Assembly: GCF_000732615.1 (NCBI RefSeq)
Contig: NZ_JPGL01000075.1
Span: forward strand, 1-49,226
DNA length: 49,226 bases
Source: Burkholderia paludis
Lineage (GTDB): Bacteria; Pseudomonadota; Gammaproteobacteria; Burkholderiales; Burkholderiaceae
Direction: 5' to 3'
Shown piece after piece: positions 31,181-39,055 of the stretch (positions within the stretch are counted from its first letter, which is position 1; every line of letters starts with the position of its first letter). Made by a program: the position numbers and the translations under genes. Below the pieces are notes generated by a model, which made no database searches, was not told where the DNA came from, and saw nothing but the letters and a program-made list of their open reading frames with translations.

Positions 31181-32449
31181 TCAGTGCGCCTGTTCGGGCG
31201 AGGCGGCGGCTGCTTCGCCGGCGGTCGCGTCGCCGTTCCCGACGCGCGTTTCGGGCATCACGAGCCAGACCAGCAGCACCGCGAGCGCACCCGCGCCCGC
31301 GAGCCCGAAGAAGCTGACCGCGTTACCGAAGTGATCGGCGACGTAGCCCGCCGCGGCGGTGCTCAGCGTCGCGCCGATGCCGGCCGCGAGCCCGAACAGC
31401 CCGATGCACAGGTTGTAGCGGCCCTTGCCGCCCGCGACGTCGGCCGCGATCAGCGGCAGCATCACGCCGAACACGGCCGCGCTGATGCCGTCGAGCATCT
31501 GCACGGGCACGAGCAGGTACGGGCTGCTCACGCCGGCGAACAGCAGCGCGCGCACCGGCAGTGCTGAGAAGCCGAGCAGCAGGATCGGCCGGCGCCCCCA
31601 GCGCTGCGCGGAGCGGCCGACCCACGGCGACAGCATCGCGACGATCGCCTGCGGCACGATGATGCACGCGGCGATCACGAGCTGCACGTTCTCGCCCATC
31701 CCGGCCGTGACCTCGCCGGCCGCGAGGTTCAGCATCGCCGCGTTCGACAGGTGGAACAGCACGACGCACGCCGCGAAGATCAGCATCCTGCGGTCGCGCA
31801 GCAGTTCGAGCAGCGTTTCGCGCTCGCCCGCTTCGTCGTGCTCGCCGCGCTCGTCCGGCTTCGACGACTGCGGGATCACCTCGTGCGTCGGCTGGATCAT
31901 CGCGAGCGCGACCAGCGCGGGCAGCGCCAGCACGGCGGTCAGCCAGAACACCGCGCGCGCGGAGAAGTATTCGCCGGTCAGCCCCATCAGGCCCGCCGCG
32001 ACCGCGCTGCCGATCGACGCCCAGCGGGCGTTGCGGCCGAGCCGGTCGCCGAGGTCGGCGCGGCCGACGAGCGAGAACGAGATCGCGGCCATCGCCGGCA
32101 CGAGCATGCAGCTCGCGAAGCCGTGGAACACCTCGGCGGCGATCACCGGCACGATGGTCGGGCTCGACGCGAGCAATACCGCGGACAGGATGATGGCCGC
32201 GATCGCCCACGCGGCCGCGCCCTTCTTGTTCTTCAGCGCATCGACGGCCGCGCCGCCCGGCACCTGGCTGACCATTGCGCTGATCGTGCCGATCGACAGC
32301 ACCATGCCGATCTCGCCCTGGGTCCACTTGTGCGACGCGAGGTAGGACGCGATGAACGGACCGAACCCGGTTTGAACGTTTGCAACGAAGAAGTTGAGCC
32401 AGTCGAGGGACCGCAGACTGCGAACGCTGACGGAATGCTTGATCGTCAT
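31181..32449 (-). CDS. Major facilitator superfamily transporter
   Basis: A 422-residue transporter with about twelve membrane segments in two halves, split by a charged cytoplasmic loop (SSKPDERGEHDEAGERETLLELLRDRRM). Helix 2-3 carries GTISAMVSQVPGGAAVDALKNKKG, a degenerate MFS motif A; its second-half counterpart is WVGRSAQRWGRRPILLLG. The substrate cannot be told. The start at 32449 overlaps the stop of the PRC-barrel gene as ATGA. Longer in-frame openings upstream lie inside that gene in another frame and are rejected. Probable operon: PRC lipoprotein, MFS, FUSC. Confidence 0.88.
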   Translation of the reverse strand: MTIKHSVSVRSLRSLDWLNFFVANVQTGFGPFIASYLASHKWTQGEIGMVLSIGTISAMVSQVPGGAAVDALKNKKGAAAWAIAAIILSAVLLASSPTIVPVIAAEVFHGFASCMLVPAMAAISFSLVGRADLGDRLGRNARWASIGSAVAAGLMGLTGEYFSARAVFWLTAVLALPALVALAMIQPTHEVIPQSSKPDERGEHDEAGERETLLELLRDRRMLIFAACVVLFHLSNAAMLNLAAGEVTAGMGENVQLVIAACIIVPQAIVAMLSPWVGRSAQRWGRRPILLLGFSALPVRALLFAGVSSPYLLVPVQMLDGISAAVFGVMLPLIAADVAGGKGRYNLCIGLFGLAAGIGATLSTAAAGYVADHFGNAVSFFGLAGAGALAVLLVWLVMPETRVGNGDATAGEAAAASPEQAH

Positions 32450-33408
32450 CGGGTCGCACTCGCAGACGAAGCCGGTGCCGGGGCAACGGGCGGGTAGACC
32501 GCGACGATCGGCTTGTCGGCCGCGTAGGGCGGCGACGCCTTGATCTGTGCGTCGTTCAGGTCGAGCTGCGGGTGCAGCGCCTTGTCGCGCGTGACGAAAC
32601 GCAGCGCGCCCCAGCTCGCGGCGATCGAACGGCGGTCGGTATTGACGAGCCCGCCGAGGTCGAGCACGACGGCCTGCGGCTGCGACGCGCGGTCGATCAG
32701 CACGTCGACGACGCGGCCGATCTTCGTGCCGTTCGGGCGCTCGACGTCGCTGTCGAGCATCGACAGCCGCGTCGCGGGCGAGGCCGCGGCCGAACCCGAC
32801 AGCGGCACGGCCTTGGGCCGCGCGGCCGGCGGCAGGTCGCCCGACGGCATGTCGAGCACGATCGGCTCCTGCTTGCCGCCCGGCGTGAAGCGGAACACGT
32901 TCCACGGGAAGATGACCTTGCGGTCGCCGACGCCCATGAAGCCCTGCAGGTTGACGACCATCTCGCGCGGCTTGCCGCTCGCGTCGGTCACCATGTCGAC
33001 CGCGCGGCCGATCACCCTGCCGTTGCGGCGCGCGACTTCGCTGTCGAGCAGCGCATGGATCTGGGTCCGGTCGAGCGGGCGCGTCGCGACGAGCGGCGCG
33101 GGCGGAGGCGGCGGCGGTGTCGGCGATTCGGGGCGCTGCACGGGCTTCGGCCGCGTGACTTCGCGATGCGGCTTCTTCGGCGCTTCCGGTTCCTCCGGGT
33201 GTGTCGGCGCCGGCATGGGCGGCATCGTCAGCGGTTCGCCGGCGGTTTCCTTGACGGGCTCGACGAGCGCCTCGCTGATCGGTGCGGGCGGATTCTGGAC
33301 CGGCAGCAGCCCGCAACCGGACAGCAGCGCGGCGGCGGAGAGAATCAGGACGGCCGTCGACGACGGAAACGACTTGCGGGATGCGGGAAACGGAAGTCCG
33401 CCGCTCAT
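32446..33408 (-). CDS. PRC-barrel domain lipoprotein
   Basis: A 320-residue protein with a lipoprotein signal ending LLSGC (cysteine near residue 32). A long Pro/Glu/Lys linker (about residues 40-105, with a run of seven prolines) follows. Two similar PRC-barrel-like modules come next: LLDSEVARRNGRVIGRAVDMVTDASGKPREMVVNLQGFMGVGDRKVIFPW and MLDSDVERPNGTKIGRVVDVLIDRASQPQAVVLDLGGLVNTDRRSIAASW. The internal duplication is evident. The linker would let the barrels span from the membrane into the periplasm. The start at ATG 33408 has GGAG nine bases upstream; GTG at 33414 is too close to it. Function unknown. Confidence 0.82.
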   Translation of the reverse strand: MSGGLPFPASRKSFPSSTAVLILSAAALLSGCGLLPVQNPPAPISEALVEPVKETAGEPLTMPPMPAPTHPEEPEAPKKPHREVTRPKPVQRPESPTPPPPPPAPLVATRPLDRTQIHALLDSEVARRNGRVIGRAVDMVTDASGKPREMVVNLQGFMGVGDRKVIFPWNVFRFTPGGKQEPIVLDMPSGDLPPAARPKAVPLSGSAAASPATRLSMLDSDVERPNGTKIGRVVDVLIDRASQPQAVVLDLGGLVNTDRRSIAASWGALRFVTRDKALHPQLDLNDAQIKASPPYAADKPIVAVYPPVAPAPASSASATR

Positions 33409-33704
33409 TGACACTCACTCCATGGGTCGGGGGCGGCCCGAGGGCACGCGGCTGGCGATGGATGGCGGGTGCGGGCGGCGCACCACGCGAGGGGAGATTT
33501 TAACGTGTCTTGCTTTCACGGCCGATTTCGATGGCTTGCCGGAGGCTGACCGTCGGGAAAAGGTAGGGATCGGCGGGGGTGGTCGCGTCGCTGTCAGGCG
33601 AGGGCGACGGGAGGCGGAAGACGGGCGGTGCACGCCGGCTCCGGCCCGCCGCCGTCATGGCGGGCAGGCGCGGGCGCTGCATGAAGCAGGGAAAAACCGG
33701 AACG
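33409..33704. other. 296-bp region between yggL and the PRC-barrel gene
   Basis: No convincing gene was seen on either strand. A minus-strand TAAAAT at 33497-33502 could be the -10 box of the PRC-MFS-FUSC transcript, with a poor -35 region. No terminator with a U-run was seen after yggL. Confidence 0.45.
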
Positions 33705-34040
33705 TCAGGCGTCCGGGTACCACGCATCGGTGAATTCGCTGACCTTGACGTCGGTCAGTTCCGGCCGGGCGGCCAGCCAGCCGCGCACGCGTTCGCGATC
33801 GGCATCGGTCGTCGTGCCGCGCGGCGCGCCGGAAATCACGTATGCGCCGATGCCTTCGTCCGCCGATGCGACGGTCAGCAGCCCGTTCGCTTCGACGAAG
33901 TCGATGAACGCGTCGATCAACTGGCCGCGTTCGAGGTCGGACAATTCGTTGCGATAGTGCGCGGTGGCGTTGAACGCGAGTTCCTGGAATTCGCCGATGT
34001 GGAGTTTCTTGCGCTGGCGGCGGTTGTGGCCTTGGCTCAT
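33705..34040 (-). CDS. yggL: YggL family 50S ribosome-binding protein
   Basis: A 111-residue protein of the YggL/DUF469 family, which binds the 50S ribosomal subunit in E. coli. Family landmarks are RRQRKKLHIGEFQELAF at the basic N-terminus, then FIDFVEANGLLTVASADEG, and RERVRGWLAARPELTDVKVSEFTDAWYPDA at the end. The start at 34040 gives the usual length; an upstream in-frame ATG at 34127 would add a Pro/Arg-rich non-family stretch. It lies downstream of rng in the same orientation, which suits a shared ribosome theme. Confidence 0.9.
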   Translation of the reverse strand: MSQGHNRRQRKKLHIGEFQELAFNATAHYRNELSDLERGQLIDAFIDFVEANGLLTVASADEGIGAYVISGAPRGTTTDADRERVRGWLAARPELTDVKVSEFTDAWYPDA

Positions 34041-34166
34041 GGTGTGTCGTGAATGCGAAAAGGGTGGATGAAAAGGCGGCGGCGGGGGCCGGCGCGGCAT
34101 GCGCGGGCGGCCCGGGCGCCGCATCAAAGCGCCGCGCGGCGACGCCGGCGGCGAAAAGGCGGAACG

Positions 34167-35636
34167 TTACATCAGCACGATATCGTACTGCTCCTGGCTC
34201 AGGTTCGACTCGACCTGCAGCGACACCGGCTTGCCGATGAAATCGATCAGCATCGCGAGGTGCTGCGATTCCTCGTCGAGGAACAGGTCGATCACCTGTT
34301 GCGCGGCGATCACGCGGAATTCGCGCGGGTTGAACTGCCGCGATTCACGCAGGATCTCGCGCAGGATGTCATAGCACACGGTGCGCGACGTCTTCACCTG
34401 GCCCTTGCCCTGGCAGGTCGGGCACGGTTCGCACAGCACGTGCGCGAGCGATTCGCGGGTGCGCTTGCGCGTCATCTCGACGAGCCCGAGCTGCGAGAAG
34501 CCGTTGACCGTCACGCGCGTACGGTCGCGCGACAGCGCCTTCTTCAGCTCGGACAGCACCGCGTCGCGATGCTCGGCGTTCTCCATGTCGATGAAGTCGA
34601 TGATGATGATCCCGCCGAGGTTGCGCAGCCGCAGCTGCCGCGCGATCGTGTGCGCGGCCTCGAGGTTGGTCTTGAAGATCGTGTCGTCGAAGTTGCGCGC
34701 GCCGACGTAGCCGCCCGTGTTCACGTCGATCGTCGTCATCGCCTCGGTCTGGTCGATCATCAGGTAGCCGCCCGACTTCAGGTCGACCCGGCGCGACAGC
34801 GCGCGCTGGATTTCCGTCTCGATGTTGTACAGGTCGAACAGCGGCCGCTCGCCCGTGTAGTGGTGCAGCTTCGGGCTCACGGCCGGCGTGAACTCGGCCG
34901 CGAATTCCGCAAGGCGCTGGTAGGTTTCGCGCGAGTCGACCTGGATGCGCGTCGTGTCGTCGTTCGCGAAATCGCGCAGCACACGCTGCGCGAGATCGAG
35001 ATCCTGGTACAGCAGGCTCGTTGCCGGCAGCCGCTGCGCCTGCGCGACGATCGTCGCCCACGTCTTGCGCAGGTAGGTCACGTCGCCGGCCAGCTCGTCG
35101 GACGTCGCATCCTCGGCGATCGTGCGCACGATGTAGCCGCCTTTCTCGTCCGGCGGAATCACGGCGGTCAGGCGCGCGCGCACGGCCTCGCGCTCGGCTT
35201 CGCTCTCGATCTTCTGCGAGATGCCGATGTGCGGCTCCTGCGGCAGGTAGACGAGCGTGCGGCCCGCGATGCTGACCTGCGTCGACAGCCGCGCGCCCTT
35301 CGTGCCGATCGGATCCTTGATCACCTGCACCATCAGCGTCTGGCCTTCGAACACGGTCTTCTCGATCGGCTGGTGCGGCGCGCTCGACTGCGGTTCGCCC
35401 GCGACGCGCGGTTGCCAGATGTCGGCGACGTGCAGGAAGGCCGCGCGCTCGAGGCCGATGTCGATGAACGCCGACTGCATGCCGGGCAGCACGCGCACGA
35501 CCTTGCCGAGATAGATGTTGCCGACCCGCCCGCGCGACAGCGTGCGCTCGACGTGAAGCTCCTGCACCGAGCCTTGCTGGACGAGTGCGACCCGCGTTTC
35601 CTGCGGCGTGAGGTTGATCAGGATTTCTTCGTTCAT
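34167..35636 (-). CDS. rng: Ribonuclease G
   Basis: A 489-residue endoribonuclease that matures the 16S rRNA 5' end and turns over mRNAs. It begins MNEEILINLTPQETRVALVQQG. An S1 domain follows (about residues 35-125: GNIYLGKVVRVLPGMQSAFIDIGLERAAFLH). The catalytic core has the metal-binding acids in MTTIDVNTGGYVG and IIIDFIDM, and the zinc-link cysteines sit in CEPCPTC near residue 400. Length equals E. coli RNase G (489), without the long scaffold tail of RNase E. It is the last gene of the compact minus-strand run, 8 bases after maf. Confidence 0.96.
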   Translation of the reverse strand: MNEEILINLTPQETRVALVQQGSVQELHVERTLSRGRVGNIYLGKVVRVLPGMQSAFIDIGLERAAFLHVADIWQPRVAGEPQSSAPHQPIEKTVFEGQTLMVQVIKDPIGTKGARLSTQVSIAGRTLVYLPQEPHIGISQKIESEAEREAVRARLTAVIPPDEKGGYIVRTIAEDATSDELAGDVTYLRKTWATIVAQAQRLPATSLLYQDLDLAQRVLRDFANDDTTRIQVDSRETYQRLAEFAAEFTPAVSPKLHHYTGERPLFDLYNIETEIQRALSRRVDLKSGGYLMIDQTEAMTTIDVNTGGYVGARNFDDTIFKTNLEAAHTIARQLRLRNLGGIIIIDFIDMENAEHRDAVLSELKKALSRDRTRVTVNGFSQLGLVEMTRKRTRESLAHVLCEPCPTCQGKGQVKTSRTVCYDILREILRESRQFNPREFRVIAAQQVIDLFLDEESQHLAMLIDFIGKPVSLQVESNLSQEQYDIVLM

Positions 35637-35644
35637 GGTGGGGT

Positions 35645-36277
35645 TCAGAAGGCGACGCGCGCGGTGCGCAGCAGCGCCGCAGTCTCAAAAAGGGGCAGAC
35701 CCATGATACCTGAATGGGAACCGTCGATTCGCTCGACGAATTCGGCCGCGCGCCCCTGGATCGCGTACGCGCCGGCCTTGCCGAACGGCTCGCCGGTTGC
35801 GACGTAGCGCGCGTATGCGTCGTGCGACGCGGCCGCGAAGCGCACCGACGAGCGCGACAGCGCGGGCGGCAGCAGTTCGCCGCTGGCGTCGATCACGGCG
35901 ACGGCGGTCAGTACCGCATGTTCGCGGCCCGCGAGACGGGTCAGCATCGCGAGCGCGTCGTCGGCGTCGGCCGGCTTGCCGAGGATCGCGCCGTCGATCG
36001 TGACGGTCGTATCGGCGACCAGCACCGGCGCGGCCGGCTTGCCGCTCGCGACAAGCCGCGCCCGCGCGGCCGCAGCCTTCGCGACGGTCACGCGTCGCAC
36101 GTAGGCATCGGCGGCCTCGCCGGGCAGCTCGGCTTCGAGCGCCTCGGCGTCTTCGTCGGGCCGCGGCAGCAGCAGCTCGAAACTCACGCCGATCTGCTGC
36201 AGCAGCTCCTGGCGGCGCGGGCTTTGCGAGGCGAGATAAAGGGTCGGAAAAAGCGCGGTGGGCGTGCTGGACGGCAT
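35645..36277 (-). CDS. maf: Maf family nucleotide pyrophosphatase
   Basis: A 210-residue house-cleaning enzyme that hydrolyses non-canonical or dTTP/UTP-type nucleotides to monophosphates. The Maf signature LYLASQSPRRQELLQQIGV starts the fold, followed by VLVADTTVTIDGAILGKPADADDALAMLTRLAGREHAVLTAV, which holds the catalytic Asp. GEPFGKAGAYAIQGRAAEFVERIDGSHSGIMGLPLFET completes the pattern, pointing to the YhdE (dTTP/UTP) subgroup. It lies between rlmH (51 bases) and rng (8 bases), the order commonly seen in betaproteobacteria. Confidence 0.94.
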   Translation of the reverse strand: MPSSTPTALFPTLYLASQSPRRQELLQQIGVSFELLLPRPDEDAEALEAELPGEAADAYVRRVTVAKAAAARARLVASGKPAAPVLVADTTVTIDGAILGKPADADDALAMLTRLAGREHAVLTAVAVIDASGELLPPALSRSSVRFAAASHDAYARYVATGEPFGKAGAYAIQGRAAEFVERIDGSHSGIMGLPLFETAALLRTARVAF

Positions 36278-36328
36278 GGTGTCGTTATCTCGGTGGGCGC
36301 GCGCGGCGCGCGTCGCGAGGACGACGCG

Positions 36329-36799
36329 TCATGCGCGGTGGTAGGGGTGATTCTGCGTGATGCTCCACGCCCGGTAAAGCTGTTCGGCGAGCAGCACGCG
36401 CACCATCCCGTGCGGCAGCGTCATGCTGGAGATGCGCAGCAGCACGTCGGCGCGCGCTTTCAGTTCCGGATCGAGCCCGTCGGCGCCGCCGATCACGAAC
36501 GCGACGTCGCGGCCGTCCTGCTGCCAGCCGGGCAGCGCCTGCGCGAGCTGCATCGTGGTCCAGTCGCGGCCGCGCTCGTCGAGCGCGACGAGGCGCGCGC
36601 CTTTCGGCAGCGCGGCCTCGATCTTCTGCCGCTCGGCCGCCATCACGCTCTCGCCGCTGCGGCCGCCCGAACGCAGTTCGGGCTTGATCTCGCGCAACTC
36701 GATGCGCAGTTCGGGCGGCATCCGCTTCGTGTATTCGTCGAAGCCGGACGCGATCCAGCCCGGCATCTTGTGGCCGACGGCGAGGATGAAAAGCTTCAT
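36329..36799 (-). CDS. rlmH: 23S rRNA (pseudouridine1915-N3)-methyltransferase
   Basis: A 156-residue SPOUT methyltransferase that methylates pseudouridine 1915 in helix 69 of 23S rRNA on assembled ribosomes. The family length is 155-159. MKLFILAVGHKMPGWIASGFDEYTKRMP begins it. The SAM-binding knot includes VALDERGRDWTTMQLA, FVIGGADGLDPELKARAD and MTLPHGMVRVLLAEQLYRAWSITQNHPYHRA. The start at 36799 is chosen because the matching N-terminus begins there. The gene lies 17 bases after rsfS, another 50S-acting factor. Confidence 0.96.
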   Translation of the reverse strand: MKLFILAVGHKMPGWIASGFDEYTKRMPPELRIELREIKPELRSGGRSGESVMAAERQKIEAALPKGARLVALDERGRDWTTMQLAQALPGWQQDGRDVAFVIGGADGLDPELKARADVLLRISSMTLPHGMVRVLLAEQLYRAWSITQNHPYHRA

Positions 36800-36816
36800 C
36801 GGGACAGCCGGGCGAC

Positions 36817-37269
36817 TCAGCGGCGACGGGCGGCCGTCTTGCGTGCCGGGCGCGCCGGTGCGGCTTCTTCTTCCTCGTCCTCGTCGTCTTCGCTGGCCGT
36901 GGCAAAGCCGTTCGGGCCCTTGCCGCCGCCGAGCTTCATCCGCACGGGCTTGTCGCCCCAGATTTCCTCGAGGTTGTAGTACTGGCGCAGCGCCGGTTGC
37001 AGGATGTGCACGACCGCGTCGCCGCAGTCGACCAGCACCCATTCGCCGGTGTCCTCGCCTTCGGAGCTGACGATGTCGCCGCCAGCCTCCTTGACCTTGT
37101 CGCGTACGTTCGACGCGAGGGCCTTGGTCTGGCGATTGGAGGTGCCCGACGCGACGACCACGCGGTCGAACAGTTCGGTCAGGTGGCTGGTGTTGAACAC
37201 CTTGATGTCTTGCGCCTTGACGTCTTCGAGGGCGTCGACGATCACGCGCTGCAGTTTGCGGATATCCAT
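36817..37269 (-). CDS. rsfS: Ribosomal silencing factor RsfS
   Basis: A 150-residue protein that binds uL14 on the 50S subunit and blocks subunit joining in stationary phase or starvation. The core has KLQRVIVDALEDVKAQDIKVFNTSHLTELFDRVVVASGTSNRQTKALASNV and WVLVDCGDAVVHILQPALRQYYNLEEIWGD. After residue 115 or so it carries an extra tail with an acidic run (EDDEDEEEEA) then Arg/Lys/Ala/Pro, absent from the 105-residue E. coli protein. The start at 37269 fits the family. It lies four bases after nadD, the usual neighbour. Confidence 0.95.
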   Translation of the reverse strand: MDIRKLQRVIVDALEDVKAQDIKVFNTSHLTELFDRVVVASGTSNRQTKALASNVRDKVKEAGGDIVSSEGEDTGEWVLVDCGDAVVHILQPALRQYYNLEEIWGDKPVRMKLGGGKGPNGFATASEDDEDEEEEAAPARPARKTAARRR

Positions 37270-37273
37270 GGAT

Positions 37274-38017
37274 TCAGGAATGGTAGAGACGATGTTGAAG
37301 AATATAGGCCCATACGGCGGCCGGCACATGCTCGGCCGATGCGTCGGGCATTTGCGCATGGCGCGCGATGCATTCGCGCAGGTGCGCGCGGATGTCGGTC
37401 GCGGCGATGTCGAAGGCGAGCGTCGTGTCGATCAGCAGGCGGCCGGCCGGCACGGCTTTCAGCACGTCGGCGCCCGCCTGCCGCACGGCGATTTCCCGTG
37501 CGACGTCCGGCGGCGCCGCGCCGAGCTCGAAGCCCGGGCGCGTCGACACGCAGACGTGCGCATGGTCGAACAACCGGCGCCAGTCGCGCCACGTGTCGAG
37601 GCGCACGAGCTGGTCGGCGCCGATCAGCAGCGACAGCGACGCGTCGGGGCCGATCCGCTCGCGCCAGCGCGCGAGCGTCTCGACCGTGTAGGTCGGGCCG
37701 GCGTGCTCGATCTCGTCGGTCGCGACGGTCACGGCCGTGCCCGGCAAGGACAGCGAGCCGGCGGCGGCGCGCGTCATCGCGAGCCGATGCTCGGCGGCCG
37801 ACACGTCGCGCTTCTGGTACGGCTGCCCGGCGGGCAGCAACACGAGCTCGGTCAGGTCGAGCAGTTCGGCGAACCGGCGCGCGAGCGCCAGGTGGCCGTC
37901 GTGGATCGGGTCGAAAGTGCCGCCCAGCAGGCCGATACGACGCGGCAGCGGGGCGGGGCGGGCGATGGTGTCCAGAGACGCGTCCTTTCGTTGGGGCAGC
38001 GGGGCGCGCGGGCTCAC
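37274..38017 (-). CDS. nadD: Nicotinate-nucleotide adenylyltransferase
   Basis: A 247-residue enzyme that makes deamido-NAD from nicotinate mononucleotide and ATP. The nucleotidyltransferase signature GLLGGTFDPIHDGHLALARRF includes the xGH motif (HDGH), with LLPAGQPYQKRDVSAAEHRLAM and LLIGADQLVRLDTWRDW downstream. The inferred start is GTG at 38017, which overlaps the hemF stop as GTGA and adds about 25 residues before the conserved part. An internal start is possible. Translational coupling to hemF is likely. Confidence 0.93.
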   Translation of the reverse strand: MSPRAPLPQRKDASLDTIARPAPLPRRIGLLGGTFDPIHDGHLALARRFAELLDLTELVLLPAGQPYQKRDVSAAEHRLAMTRAAAGSLSLPGTAVTVATDEIEHAGPTYTVETLARWRERIGPDASLSLLIGADQLVRLDTWRDWRRLFDHAHVCVSTRPGFELGAAPPDVAREIAVRQAGADVLKAVPAGRLLIDTTLAFDIAATDIRAHLRECIARHAQMPDASAEHVPAAVWAYILQHRLYHS

Positions 38018-38937
38018 ACCCAGTCGCGCGGCACGAGGAAGTCGCTGGTCAGGCGCGCTTCGGGCGAACCCGGCTCGGGCTGCCAGTTGTAGCGCCAGTT
38101 CGCGACCGGCGGCATCGACATCAGGATCGACTCGGTCCGCCCGCCGCTCTGGAGGCCGAACAGCGTGCCGCGGTCGAACACGAGGTTGAATTCGACGTAG
38201 CGGCCGCGCCGATACGCCTGGAACTCGCGTTCGCGCTCGCCGTACGGCGTGTCGGCGCGGCGTTCGACGATCGGCAGGTAGGCCTGCAGGAACGCATCGC
38301 CGACCCGCTGCATCATGTCAAACGAGCGTTCGAAACCGGGCTCGGCGTAATCGTCGAAGAAGATCCCGCCGATGCCGCGCGTCTCGTTGCGGTGTTTCAG
38401 GAAGAAATACTCGTCGCACCACGTCTTGAAGCGCGGGTACAGCTCGGCGCCGAACGGGTCGAGCGCATCCTTGCAGGTCTGGTGGAAATGCCGCGCGTCG
38501 TCCTCGAAACCGTAAACCGGTGTCAGATCCATGCCGCCGCCGAACCAGAACACGGGATCTTCGCCCGGCTTCGTCGCGATCAGCATCCGCACGTTCATGT
38601 GGACGGTCGGGCAGTACGGATTGCGCGGGTGCAGCACCAGCGACACGCCGAGCGCCTCGAAGCCGCGGCCCGCGAGCTGCGGGCGCGCCGCGCTCGCCGA
38701 CGGCGGCAGCGCGTCGCCCGCGACATCGGAAAAACCGATTCCCGCGCGCTCGAACACGCGCCCGCCTTCGAGGATGCGCGTGCAGCCGCCGCCGCGCAGG
38801 CGTTCGGCCGGCCCGCGCTGCCAGGCGTCGGTCGCGAGCGGCGTGCCGTCGAGCGCGCCGAGCGCGTCGGCGATACGTGTCTGCAGGCCCTGGAGGTACG
38901 TGCGCACGCGCGTCACGTCGTAGGTCGAATCGGTCAT
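38014..38937 (-). CDS. hemF: Oxygen-dependent coproporphyrinogen III oxidase
   Basis: A 307-residue heme-pathway enzyme (E. coli HemF is 299). Landmarks: GGCTRILEGGRVFERAGIGFSDV, SLVLHPRNPYCPTVHMNVRML with the catalytic-region His, FWFGGGMDLTPVYGFEDDARHFH, GIGGIFFDDYAEPGFERSFDMMQRVGDAFLQAYLPIVERR, and ESILMSMPPVANWRYNW. The start at 38937 gives the expected N-terminus. A GC-rich hairpin (38951-38971) ends 14 bases before the start codon, and the purD terminator lies just beyond it. This suggests separate transcription from purD. Confidence 0.96.
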   Translation of the reverse strand: MTDSTYDVTRVRTYLQGLQTRIADALGALDGTPLATDAWQRGPAERLRGGGCTRILEGGRVFERAGIGFSDVAGDALPPSASAARPQLAGRGFEALGVSLVLHPRNPYCPTVHMNVRMLIATKPGEDPVFWFGGGMDLTPVYGFEDDARHFHQTCKDALDPFGAELYPRFKTWCDEYFFLKHRNETRGIGGIFFDDYAEPGFERSFDMMQRVGDAFLQAYLPIVERRADTPYGEREREFQAYRRGRYVEFNLVFDRGTLFGLQSGGRTESILMSMPPVANWRYNWQPEPGSPEARLTSDFLVPRDWV

Positions 38938-38950
38938 GTCTGAACTGGCT

Positions 38951-38971
38951 GCCCCCGCCCGAAGCGGGGGC
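38951..38971 (-). promoter_or_regulatory. GC-rich hairpin in the hemF leader
   Basis: GCCCCCGC (38951-38958) pairs perfectly with GCGGGGGC (38964-38971) around a 5-nt loop. In the minus-strand transcript it would sit immediately upstream of hemF, downstream of a run of seven U. It may protect the message, limit readthrough or hinder ribosome access; none of these is shown. Confidence 0.4.
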
Positions 38972-38974
38972 CGT

Positions 38975-39014
38975 AAAAAAAGCATCTGCCGGGCATTCTA
39001 TCGAACCCCGGCAG
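38975..39014 (-). terminator. Rho-independent terminator of purD
   Basis: Read on the minus strand, an 8-bp stem (complement of 39007-39014 with 38986-38993, CTGCCGGG/CCCGGCAG) is followed by four bases and seven T (38981-38975). It starts 42 bases after the purD stop codon. Confidence 0.8.
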
Positions 39015-39055
39015 AGGAGGCGGCGCCTGGGTCGGGCCAGGCGTCCGGACCCGCG

